Notes under the pieces: model-generated
Told to the model about the DNA's origin: nothing
Seen by the model: the letters and a program-made list of their open reading frames with translations, nothing else
The model's database searches: none
Translations under genes and position numbers: made by a program
In this document: positions 6,021 through 13,467 of the stretch, in pieces
How the letters are laid out: the number at the start of each line of letters is the position of its first letter
Numbering within the stretch: position 1 is the stretch's first letter
Source: Candidatus Microgenomates bacterium
Lineage (GTDB): Bacteria; Patescibacteriota; Microgenomatia; 2-02-FULL-39-11
NCBI GenBank assembly: GCA_022866885.1
Contig: JALHWS010000135.1
Coordinates: forward strand, 1-14,803
Reading direction: 5' to 3'
DNA: 14,803 nucleotides

Positions 6021-6642
6021 CAAATTTAAGGGTTTGGAACACTATTTTTTTGACCGGACGGACGACCATGGGAAAATTTCCCGGCAGAGTGTCTGCTGCG
6101 AACAGGTTCATGGGAATAAGGTATTAATAATTTCAAAAAAAGACAGTTTTATCAAATCAATTGACGGGATGATCACCGATAAGCCTTTGTCTTTGGCGAT
6201 CAGGACAGCCGATTGTCTGCCTGTTTTTTTCTTCGCAAAGAAAAAAAATCTGGCGGCGGCGGTGCATGCCGGTTGGAAAGGCATAATTTCAGGAGTGCTG
6301 GAAAATACGGTCTGGCAGTTTAAGAAATTAGCCGTTTCCCCAAATGACCTGACAGTAGCTATCGGGCCGCACATCAGGGATTGTTGTTATGACGTGGGTT
6401 TGGAAAGGCAGAAAATGTTTACGGACAGGTTCAAAAAAGTGGATAATATAACTGTCAGCCGTCTCGGAAAAATTTATCTAAACCTTGAGAAGGCGGCTCA
6501 AAAAGCGTTAACCGATTGCGGCATTCTTTTGGGAAATCTTGATATTATGCCGATTTGTACCGGTTGCGACCGCAGATTTTATTCCTTCCGGCGTGAAGGG
6601 AAAGGAAGCGGGCGGAATCTTAGCGTTATCCGTATATTATGA
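5998..6642 (+). CDS. pgeF: PgeF/YfiH-type polyphenol oxidase-family (laccase domain) protein
   Basis: A 214-residue member of the YfiH/DUF152 family. In E. coli, PgeF removes wrongly incorporated L-Ser-containing peptide from UDP-MurNAc precursors and so guards peptidoglycan composition; other members act on purine nucleosides. Motifs: EQVHGNKV (35-42), DGMITDKP and LAIRTADCLP (66-75), AAVHAGWKGI (87-96), AIGPHIRDCCYDVG (121-134) and the C-terminal CTGCDRRFYSFRREGKGSGR (187-206). The expected metal ligands are His38, Cys73 and His90. It is short: the stretch between the N-terminal R20 and the QVHG motif, which in typical members carries the SLNL and GDD blocks, is reduced to about 15 residues. 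The start at 5998 is preferred over an ATG at 5968 because it leaves the usual short lead before LLNKF and reduces overlap with murE to 23 bases. Its stop overlaps the murC-like start (ATGA). Confidence 0.9.
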   Translation: MVQSKLLNKFKGLEHYFFDRTDDHGKISRQSVCCEQVHGNKVLIISKKDSFIKSIDGMITDKPLSLAIRTADCLPVFFFAKKKNLAAAVHAGWKGIISGVLENTVWQFKKLAVSPNDLTVAIGPHIRDCCYDVGLERQKMFTDRFKKVDNITVSRLGKIYLNLEKAAQKALTDCGILLGNLDIMPICTGCDRRFYSFRREGKGSGRNLSVIRIL

Positions 6643-8051
6643 GAAAAAAAACCGCATATTTAGTCGGGATAAAAGGGGTAGCCATGACTGCTTTGGCAGT
6701 TTACCTTAAGGAAAAAGGCTTTTCGGTGACCGGGTCTGATGTGCCCGAAGAATTCGTCACGGATGAGATATTGAAAAAAAATAAGATACCCGTCAAAAAA
6801 GGCTTTTTTCCTGAAAATATAGATTTAAAATATGATTTAGTGGCGGTAACCGGAGCCCATGGCGGGATGACTAACCCGGAGGCGGTTAAAGCCAAAGAAA
6901 TAGGTTTGCCGGTTTACATGCACGGGGAAATTTTAGGCAGGCTGATGGAGGAGCAGGAAGGGATTTCCGTGGCCGGTTGTCACGGTAAAACCACTACTTC
7001 AGCCATGGTCGCTTCAATCTTGGTGCATGCCGGATTGGATCCGTCGTACGCGGTAGGGACTGCCAGAATTAACGATTTGGGTAATGCCGGCCATTTTGGC
7101 CACGGGAAATTTTTTGTGGCCGAAGCCGATGAATATCTGACCTGTCCGGCAACCTGTCGAACACCGCGGTTTTTATGGCAAAAACCGAAAATTCTGCTGG
7201 TAACCAATATCGATTACGATCATCCTGACGCTTTTAAAGATATCGAAGATGTCCAACAAGCCTTCTGTAAACTGGCGGAAAATACCACCGATGACGGAAC
7301 AATTATCGCCTGCATTGACAATGAAAATATTGTCAAAATCCTGCCTGATATCGGTAAACCGGTGGTGACTTACGGTTTTTCTCCCCAGGCCCAATATCGG
7401 ATTATCAAGGCGTATTTCGGTGAAGGAATAAGCTTTATGCGGGTTATCCATCAGGGAATGGATTTGGGTGAGTTTATGGTAAAACTTTCCGGCCGGCATA
7501 ATTTACTAAACTCTCTTGGGGCTGCCATTGCCGCTAATCTGGCCGGAGTCGGTTGGACGGAAATAAAGGAGCATCTGAAGAAGTTTTCCGGGACAAAAAG
7601 GCGGCTGGAGAAAGTCGGCGAAACAAGAAAAATCCTTTTTTATGATGATTATGCTCATCACCCGAACGAAATTGTTGCCACTCTGGACGGAGTAAAAAAT
7701 TGGTTTCCGCAAAGGCATTTGGTCGTCATTTTCCAGCCACATACCTACTCCCGGACGAAATCACTCTTTATTGAGTTTACTAAAGCTTTCAAAGCGGCCG
7801 ATACCGTCATTATTACCGATATTTATCCTTCGGCCCGGGAAAAATTTGACCCTTTGATCAATTCCAAAATGCTGGTAAAAGAAATAAATAAACATGAAAA
7901 TAAAGCCGTATATTTGCCAGATATTGAGAAGACCATCGCCTTTTTGGAAAAAAATGTCCGGGAAGGCAGTCTTATCCTGACCATGGGCGCCGGTGACGTC
8001 TATCTTTGGCAAAAAGATTTGATGAAAAGGTTAATAAAACATGCAAAATAA
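6639..8051 (+). CDS. murC: MurC-like UDP-N-acetylmuramate--L-alanine ligase
   Basis: A 470-residue Mur ligase with three domains. The N-terminal Rossmann-like domain has VGIKGVAMTALA (9-20) and TGSD (31-34). The ATPase domain has the P-loop GCHGKTTT (113-120, with Cys where Thr is usual), EADEY (162-166), TNIDYDHPDAF (189-199) and GRHNLLNSLGA (285-295). The C-terminal domain has KRRLEKVG, YDDYAHHPNEI (335-345) and FQPHTYSRT (365-373), which are MurC/Mpl hallmarks. MurC adds L-Ala to UDP-MurNAc; Mpl attaches a recycled tripeptide to the same substrate. EADEY with DHPDAF is closer to Mpl than to the EADESD of classical MurC, but the company of murA, murB and glmS points to de novo synthesis, so MurC is preferred. 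It starts inside the pgeF stop (ATGA) and overlaps murB by 11 bases. Confidence 0.87.
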   Translation: MRKKTAYLVGIKGVAMTALAVYLKEKGFSVTGSDVPEEFVTDEILKKNKIPVKKGFFPENIDLKYDLVAVTGAHGGMTNPEAVKAKEIGLPVYMHGEILGRLMEEQEGISVAGCHGKTTTSAMVASILVHAGLDPSYAVGTARINDLGNAGHFGHGKFFVAEADEYLTCPATCRTPRFLWQKPKILLVTNIDYDHPDAFKDIEDVQQAFCKLAENTTDDGTIIACIDNENIVKILPDIGKPVVTYGFSPQAQYRIIKAYFGEGISFMRVIHQGMDLGEFMVKLSGRHNLLNSLGAAIAANLAGVGWTEIKEHLKKFSGTKRRLEKVGETRKILFYDDYAHHPNEIVATLDGVKNWFPQRHLVVIFQPHTYSRTKSLFIEFTKAFKAADTVIITDIYPSAREKFDPLINSKMLVKEINKHENKAVYLPDIEKTIAFLEKNVREGSLILTMGAGDVYLWQKDLMKRLIKHAK

Positions 8052-9033
8052 ATACCAAAAATTAATTACCTCTTTAGTAAAAAACAGGATTCTTTTATCA
8101 GAACCGCTGGCAAAATATACCACTTTTAAGATAGGCGGACCGGCCGACCTGTTTTATAAAGCTATCACAACCCCCGAACTGGTGAAAGCGATTATTTTAG
8201 CCAAAAAATACTCAATCCCGTTTTTCCTTTTGGGAGGAGGGACAAATCTTTTGGTTGCCGATTCCGGATTCCGCGGCTTAGTGATAAAAAATGAGACTTC
8301 CGGCATAAGATTGGTGGGGATGAAAGGAAAGCAAATGGTGGGTTATGACAGCCAAACTGTAAAAACGGTATTTATCGAAGCTGACTGCGGAGTCGGGTTA
8401 AACCGGCTGGTTCGTTTTACCCTGGATCAGGGACTGGCAGGTCTGGAAGATTTTTTGGGCCAGCCGGGAAGTGTCGGCGGCGCCGTTTACATGAATGCCC
8501 ACAATATGCGTTTGGGAAAATTTGTCGGTGATGCTGTTTACAGCGCGAAGATTTTGAAAGATAGCGGGGAAGTGGCGGAGGTTGCGGCTTCCTATTTCCA
8601 GTTCGGCTACGATAAAAGTATGTTGTCCAAAACCGGTGAAATTGTTCTCAGTGCCGTTTTCCGTCTGACGACCGGTGATAAAAACCGTCTTTGGGAAAAA
8701 GCTTCTGAAACATTGAAATACCGGGAAAAAACCCAACCGAAAGGCATTTACTCATCGGGCTGCGCTTTCCGAAACATCAGCAAAAGCGAAGCGGTCAGAC
8801 TGGCCACTCCGGATTATACCTGTTCGACCGGATACCTCTTGGACAAGGCCGGTCTCAAAAATTATTCAGTCGGCAAAGCCAGATTTTCCATGGAGCATGC
8901 CAATATCATCGTTCATAGCGGAGGAGCAAGCGCTTCCGATGTGTTAGAATTGATTAGTACCGCCAAACAGAGAGTTAAAAAGAAATTCGGGATAAATTTA
9001 ACGGAAGAAATAATTTTGGTGGGAGATTTTTAA
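8041..9033 (+). CDS. murB: UDP-N-acetylenolpyruvoylglucosamine reductase MurB
   Basis: A 330-residue FAD enzyme reducing enolpyruvyl-UDP-GlcNAc to UDP-MurNAc with NADPH. FAD-binding features are KYTTFKIGGPADLF (25-38), LLGGGTNLLVADSGFRGLVI (63-82) and GLEDFLGQPGSVGGAVYMNA (134-153). The substrate domain has FGYDKSML (188-195), YSSGCAFRN (237-245), MEHANIIVH (284-292), and the C-terminal LTEEIILVG with the likely catalytic Glu323. Two active-site positions differ from the textbook enzyme: the catalytic Ser of the GSxFKNP motif is Cys241, and the Arg of the YRxS motif is Asp191. The rest of the fold is intact, so it is probably active. The ATG at 8041 overlaps the end of the murC-like gene; AAAGG at 8026-8030 is a plausible ribosome site 10 bases upstream. 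Confidence 0.93.
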   Translation: MQNKYQKLITSLVKNRILLSEPLAKYTTFKIGGPADLFYKAITTPELVKAIILAKKYSIPFFLLGGGTNLLVADSGFRGLVIKNETSGIRLVGMKGKQMVGYDSQTVKTVFIEADCGVGLNRLVRFTLDQGLAGLEDFLGQPGSVGGAVYMNAHNMRLGKFVGDAVYSAKILKDSGEVAEVAASYFQFGYDKSMLSKTGEIVLSAVFRLTTGDKNRLWEKASETLKYREKTQPKGIYSSGCAFRNISKSEAVRLATPDYTCSTGYLLDKAGLKNYSVGKARFSMEHANIIVHSGGASASDVLELISTAKQRVKKKFGINLTEEIILVGDF

Positions 9034-9036
9034 TTT

Positions 9037-10368
9037 ATGGATAAATTTAAAGTTTTGGGAGGGACAAAGTTAAGCGGAGAGATAAAAGTTTCCGGAGCGA
9101 AAAATGTGGCCATGAAAGTGGTTTTGGCCAGTCTTTTGACGGAAAAACCGGTGGTTGTCCATAATATTCCAATGGTTTCTTCAGTCCTGATGACGGTAGA
9201 CCTCTTAAAAAAACTGGGGGTCAAAGTAAAAGCAGGTCATCACCATGATCTTGAGCTTTGCGGCAAGGGAGTAGAGAAATTCGAAGTACCTTTGGATTTC
9301 GGCGGATTATGCCGGACCGCAACCATGGTTATCGGCCCGCTTTTGACCAAGTTCGGAAAAGCGGTAGTGCCAAATCCCGGCGGTTGCCGTCTCGGTAAAC
9401 GCCCGATTGACAGGCATATCGAGGGCTTAAGACAGATGGGGGCAAAAATTACCCCGAAAGAAGGCTTTTTTATAGCTGATGCAAAAAAACTGCACGGTAT
9501 CCGTTATAAATTTTCCAAAAATACCCATACCGGTACCGAAAGCATGATTCTAGCGGCTGTTTTAGCCGAAGGGGAAACTGTATTGGAAAATTGTGCCCAA
9601 GAGCCGGAAGTGGACGATCTGATCCGGATGTTAAACCTGATGGGAGCAAAAATCAGAAGGTCGAAGCCCCGGACGATTGTCGTTGCCGGCGTGGAAAAGT
9701 TAGACGGAGTGGATTTTACGATCATGCCCGACAGGAATGAAGTGGTCACTTTTGCCATTGGCGCGATCGCTTCCGAGGGTGACGTTTTGGTAAAAGGATG
9801 CGACCGGCATTACCTGAAAGCCTTTTTGCAGAAACTGGATGAGATCAAGGCCGGTTGGGAACCGGTATCTTCCGACACCACCCGTTTTTACCATCAGGGG
9901 AAACTGCTTCCCACAGCTATTGAAACAGGTCCATATCCAAAATTTATGACGGATTGGCAGGCTCCTTGGGCCATTCTTATGACTCAAGCGCAAGGACTGT
10001 CCACTATCCATGAGACCGTTTATGAAGACCGTTTCGGTTATGTCAAAGAGATGAGAAAAATGGGGGCAAAAATTGATTTTTATGATCCCAAGGTGAAAAA
10101 TCCCAAAGATTTTTATAACTTCAACTGGTCCGACAGAATTGCCGGAAACTGTCAGGCCATCAGGATCCACGGTCCGGCAAAGCTTCACAACGCCGTTTTG
10201 GAGATGACGGATTTACGGGCAGGAGCCACCCTGGTTTTGGGCGCGATCATCGCCTCTGGAGAAAGCATTATCCATGGAGTAAACCATATTGACCGCGGAT
10301 ATGAGAAAATTGAAGAAAGATTACAAAAATTAGGAGCGCGGATCAGGCGGATCCGTGATGAAGAATGA
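9037..10368 (+). CDS. murA: UDP-N-acetylglucosamine 1-carboxyvinyltransferase MurA
   Basis: A 443-residue EPSP-synthase-fold enzyme catalysing the first committed step of peptidoglycan synthesis: transfer of enolpyruvate from PEP to UDP-GlcNAc. Visible motifs are GGTKLSGEIKVSGAKNVAM with Lys22 and Asn23, the flexible active-site loop PGGCRLGKRPIDRHIEGL with the PEP- and fosfomycin-reactive Cys117, PYPKFMTDWQAP (299-310) with the general base Asp306, HETVYEDRFGYVKEMRKMGA, and LEMTDLRAGATLVLGA near the C-terminus. Because the loop residue is Cys and not Asp, the enzyme is predicted to be fosfomycin-sensitive. The length is slightly above the usual 417-425 residues, mostly through extra residues between the MTD motif and the C-terminal block (around 350-370). 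It starts three bases after murB and overlaps the glmU-like gene by ATGA. Confidence 0.95.
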   Translation: MDKFKVLGGTKLSGEIKVSGAKNVAMKVVLASLLTEKPVVVHNIPMVSSVLMTVDLLKKLGVKVKAGHHHDLELCGKGVEKFEVPLDFGGLCRTATMVIGPLLTKFGKAVVPNPGGCRLGKRPIDRHIEGLRQMGAKITPKEGFFIADAKKLHGIRYKFSKNTHTGTESMILAAVLAEGETVLENCAQEPEVDDLIRMLNLMGAKIRRSKPRTIVVAGVEKLDGVDFTIMPDRNEVVTFAIGAIASEGDVLVKGCDRHYLKAFLQKLDEIKAGWEPVSSDTTRFYHQGKLLPTAIETGPYPKFMTDWQAPWAILMTQAQGLSTIHETVYEDRFGYVKEMRKMGAKIDFYDPKVKNPKDFYNFNWSDRIAGNCQAIRIHGPAKLHNAVLEMTDLRAGATLVLGAIIASGESIIHGVNHIDRGYEKIEERLQKLGARIRRIRDEE

Positions 10369-11645
10369 AAGATATTACTGTACTGATTTTAGCCGGCGGT
10401 GACTGTTCGAGGGTTTGGCCGCTTGAAGAAAAACATTTCCTTCAGTTTTGCGGTCGTCCCCTGATTTCTTACCCTATTTCCCAGCTTATCAGGCATGGGT
10501 TGACGAATTTCGTCATCGTCACCAACAAAAACAATAATGAGATGTTTGAACGTTTGACCGCCACTTTTCCCGGCGCCTCTTTTGTATTGACGCAACAAGG
10601 GCAAAAGCCGGGAATGGCTCAGGCAGTGATATCTGCCAAAGAACATATTACCGGAAAAAAGCTGCTGGTTATCGGACCTTCCGATATCTATGAAGATATT
10701 CTTTTGGTTGATTTTAAGAAAATGCTGGCAAAAAATCCCGAAGGGTTGTTAGCCGGAACTGCTGTTTCCGGTTATTTCCCGGGAGCCTATTTAAGTCTTG
10801 ATCGCGGTATGGTCGTAAAAATAGTTGAGAAACCTGATCCGGATAAGACGCCCAGCCAGATAATCAATTTCGTTTTCGATTATTTCAGAAACAGCAATTC
10901 GCTTTTGGAGTCGTTTGACAAAATAAAAACTGATAAGGATGACTTGTATGAAAGAGCGATAGACTACTTGTTGGGAAAAGGGATGGAATTTAGGTTTCTT
11001 CCCTACAAAGGCTATTGGGGTTTCTTAAAATACCCCTGGGATGTTTTGTCGCTGTCAGCCTATTTTTTGGGGAAGATTGAAGGAAAAAATATCGGCAAGG
11101 CCGAGATTGCCGAATCAGCAGTCATTTCCGACCGGGTTTATATCGGAGACGGGGTAAAAATTATGGAGAACGTGAAAATTACCGGTCCTTCATATATCGG
11201 GCGGGGAACGATTATCGGAGACAACTGTGTCATCAGAGAGTCGCATATCGGGGATAATTGCGTTGTCGGTTATACCAGCGAAATCGCCCGGAGTCATATC
11301 GGCAACCGCTGTTGGTTTCATCATAATTATATCGGTGACAGTGTTTTGGCTGATAACGTCAGTCTTGGGGCAGGGGCGGTTACTGCTAATTTCCGTCTTG
11401 ATGAACAACCGGTCAGTTCTGTCGTCAACAACAAAAAAATCAAAACCGGGAAAACAAAGTTAGGGATGATTGCGGGTGAGAATGTCCGGATCGGGGTAAA
11501 CGCTGCCATAATGCCAGGAGTGAAGATCGGGTGCAATTCTTATGTGGGCAGCGGAGTAGTTTTGGATAAGGATTTGCCTGCGGGAAAATTCTGTTCTTTG
11601 GTAAGTAACAGTTATCAGGTGGCAGAAAATAAAATCTTTAAATAA
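10365..11645 (+). CDS. glmU: GlmU-like bifunctional nucleotidyltransferase / acetyltransferase
   Basis: A 426-residue two-domain protein. The N-terminal nucleotidyltransferase domain (about 1-235) opens with LILAGGDCSRVWPL (7-20), a variant of the LxGGxGTRxxPL signature with Cys-Ser in place of Gly-Thr, and contains IGPSDIYED (103-111) and VEKPDPDKT. The C-terminal half (about 243-410) is a left-handed beta-helix of hexapeptide repeats (YIGDGV, YIGRGT, IIGDNC, HIGDNC, HIGNRC and others). The segment HHNYIGDSVLADNVSLGAGAV plus TANF (319-343) aligns without gaps to the acetyl-CoA active site of E. coli GlmU, with His319, Tyr322 and Asn342 matching catalytic His363, Tyr366 and Asn386. The arrangement is closer to archaeal-type GlmU than to the E. 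coli protein. It likely makes UDP-GlcNAc for MurA, which is encoded next to it; another sugar-1-phosphate uridylyl- or thymidylyltransferase activity is possible. It starts in the murA stop and ends one base before glmS. Confidence 0.75.
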   Translation: MKDITVLILAGGDCSRVWPLEEKHFLQFCGRPLISYPISQLIRHGLTNFVIVTNKNNNEMFERLTATFPGASFVLTQQGQKPGMAQAVISAKEHITGKKLLVIGPSDIYEDILLVDFKKMLAKNPEGLLAGTAVSGYFPGAYLSLDRGMVVKIVEKPDPDKTPSQIINFVFDYFRNSNSLLESFDKIKTDKDDLYERAIDYLLGKGMEFRFLPYKGYWGFLKYPWDVLSLSAYFLGKIEGKNIGKAEIAESAVISDRVYIGDGVKIMENVKITGPSYIGRGTIIGDNCVIRESHIGDNCVVGYTSEIARSHIGNRCWFHHNYIGDSVLADNVSLGAGAVTANFRLDEQPVSSVVNNKKIKTGKTKLGMIAGENVRIGVNAAIMPGVKIGCNSYVGSGVVLDKDLPAGKFCSLVSNSYQVAENKIFK

Positions 11646-11646
11646 T

Positions 11647-13452
11647 ATGTGCGGAATCTTCGGTTATATCGGTCATCGAAAATCTGCGGCAGAAATTGTC
11701 CTTGAGGGTTTAAAAGTCCTGGAATACAGGGGTTATGATTCCTGGGGAATCGCATTATTGGAATCAAAAACCGATGAAACAAAAATAATCGTCAAGAAGA
11801 AAGTCGGGAAGATCGGGGATGCCAAAATTTCTGATTTACCGGCCGGTCATTTTGCCTTCGGCCATACCCGTTGGGCGACTCATGGCGGCGTAACGGAAAT
11901 AAATGCCCATCCCCATTTGGATTGCACTTCACAATTTGCCCTGATCCATAACGGTATTATCGAGAATTATGATGAGATAAAAAAAGAATTAGAAAAGAAA
12001 GGCCATCGTTTTATTTCTGAAACAGACACCGAGGTGGCAGTTCATTTAATCGAAGATAATTACAAGCAGTTAGTCACCGTTTATCAGGACCGGCAAACCG
12101 CTTTTCGGGAATCAGTCAGGAAGGCGTTCAAGAGATTTGCGGGTTTAAGCGCGATCATCGTCATGGATTCGAAGACGAATACTTTCGTGGCGGTCAAAAA
12201 CGGTTCTCCTTTGGTGATCGGAAAAGGGGAAGGTGAAAATCTACTTGCTTCCGACGCTCATGCTCTTTTTCCTTACACCCGTCAAGTTTATTTCATGGAA
12301 GATGACGAATTAGTGATGATAGATAAGGAAGCGATTTCCGTCTACCGTTTGGATACGGGGCGGTCAAAAACAGTACAATTTGCGGTCTTAAACTGGAAAT
12401 CGAGCAATGTCCAAAAAGGCCGTTTCCCCCATTTTATGCTCAAGGAAATTTTTGACCAGCCGCAGGTTCTCCAGGAGATTATTCACCACGCGGGTGGACA
12501 GGTAGAAACTCTTCATAAACTGATTAAGCATTCATACGGCACCTATTTGGTCGGCTGCGGAACGGCTGCTTATGCCTGTTTGGCCGGGACTTACCTTTTT
12601 TCGAAAATCGCCAAAAGGCATATCAAGTTCTCAGTCGGCAGCGAATTCGGCTACCTGGTTGATTTCCTGACTGACAAAAGTTTGGTAATTGCCCTTTCAC
12701 AATCTGGGGAAACGATTGACGTGATTGAAGCGGTTAAAAAAGCCAAGGAGAAAAAATCAAAAATCGGTTCACTGGTCAATGTCGAAGGCAGTACTCTTTA
12801 CCGGATTTCGGATACCCCGCTTCTTTTGGGTGCCGGAGTGGAAAAAGCGGTTGTGTCCACCAAAGCTTTTACGGCAAAACTTGCTTACCTTATTCTGGTA
12901 GCGTATTCCCTGGCGGAAAATCCCGCCGAAGGAAAGAAAGCATTGCTTACTTCATATAAAGCCGTGAATAAGGTTTTGGAAGAAACAAACCTGAAAATAA
13001 TCCGGAAATTGGCAAAAGAACTGATAAAAAAAGACCATATTTATATCATTGGCCGCGGACTGTCATTTCCGGTGACTTTGGAAACGGCTTTGAAGATAAA
13101 AGAAGCGTCTTATCTTCATGCGGAAGGCTTTGCCGCCGGAGAATTAAAGCACGGGGCAATTGCCCTGGTGGAAAAGAATACTCCCTGTATTGTTTTCCTT
13201 CCCAATGACGAGACTTACGGAGCCAGTTTGGCCGGAGCAATGGAGATGAAAGCCAGGGGCGGAAAAATTATCGGAATCTCCTATAAACCGCATGAAATTT
13301 TTGATGAATTTTTGTCTTTTGATGATTGCGGTGCAGCTTCCATCATCCCCGCTGCGGTGATTGGGCAACTCTTGGGATATTATCTGGCAATTGCCAGGGG
13401 GATTGATCCTGATAAACCCAGAAATCTCGCAAAATCCGTCACTGTCAAATAA
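11647..13452 (+). CDS. glmS: Glutamine--fructose-6-phosphate aminotransferase GlmS
   Basis: A 601-residue enzyme making glucosamine-6-phosphate from fructose-6-phosphate and glutamine. The N-terminal type 2 glutaminase domain (about 2-235) has Cys2 as nucleophile after Met removal (MCGIFGYIG), EYRGYDSWG (26-34), HTRWATHGG (73-81), HNGIIENY (101-108) and TDTEV. Two SIS domains follow (about 290-425 and 460-590), with GCGTAAYA, SQSGETIDVIEA (351-362) and STKAFTAKL. The isomerase residues match E. coli Glu488, His504 and Lys603 at Glu486, His502 and Lys596 (KIKEASYLHAEG, ELKHG, LAKSVTVK). The length is normal (E. coli 608). No glmS ribozyme or other leader can exist here because the ATG is one base after the glmU-like stop. 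GlmM, needed between GlmS and GlmU, is not in the window. Confidence 0.97.
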   Translation: MCGIFGYIGHRKSAAEIVLEGLKVLEYRGYDSWGIALLESKTDETKIIVKKKVGKIGDAKISDLPAGHFAFGHTRWATHGGVTEINAHPHLDCTSQFALIHNGIIENYDEIKKELEKKGHRFISETDTEVAVHLIEDNYKQLVTVYQDRQTAFRESVRKAFKRFAGLSAIIVMDSKTNTFVAVKNGSPLVIGKGEGENLLASDAHALFPYTRQVYFMEDDELVMIDKEAISVYRLDTGRSKTVQFAVLNWKSSNVQKGRFPHFMLKEIFDQPQVLQEIIHHAGGQVETLHKLIKHSYGTYLVGCGTAAYACLAGTYLFSKIAKRHIKFSVGSEFGYLVDFLTDKSLVIALSQSGETIDVIEAVKKAKEKKSKIGSLVNVEGSTLYRISDTPLLLGAGVEKAVVSTKAFTAKLAYLILVAYSLAENPAEGKKALLTSYKAVNKVLEETNLKIIRKLAKELIKKDHIYIIGRGLSFPVTLETALKIKEASYLHAEGFAAGELKHGAIALVEKNTPCIVFLPNDETYGASLAGAMEMKARGGKIIGISYKPHEIFDEFLSFDDCGAASIIPAAVIGQLLGYYLAIARGIDPDKPRNLAKSVTVK

Positions 13453-13467
13453 AAACAATAATTTTTT

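Noticed and set aside
11100..11400. Periodic sequence in the glmU-like gene that could look like a DNA repeat array.
   Set aside because: The period reflects 18-base hexapeptide codons of the beta-helix and is explained by the protein; the DNA units are not conserved.
11227..11463. Plus-strand 78-codon frame inside the beta-helix part of the glmU-like gene.
   Set aside because: It is an out-of-frame reading through hexapeptide repeats, which give a repetitive hydrophobic peptide; there is no start context and no homology.
13434..13467. Possible promoter before the hydrolase (AATAAT at 13457-13462).
   Set aside because: There is no acceptable -35 at 16-18 bases upstream, and the A/T-rich gap is only 15 bases between tightly packed genes.
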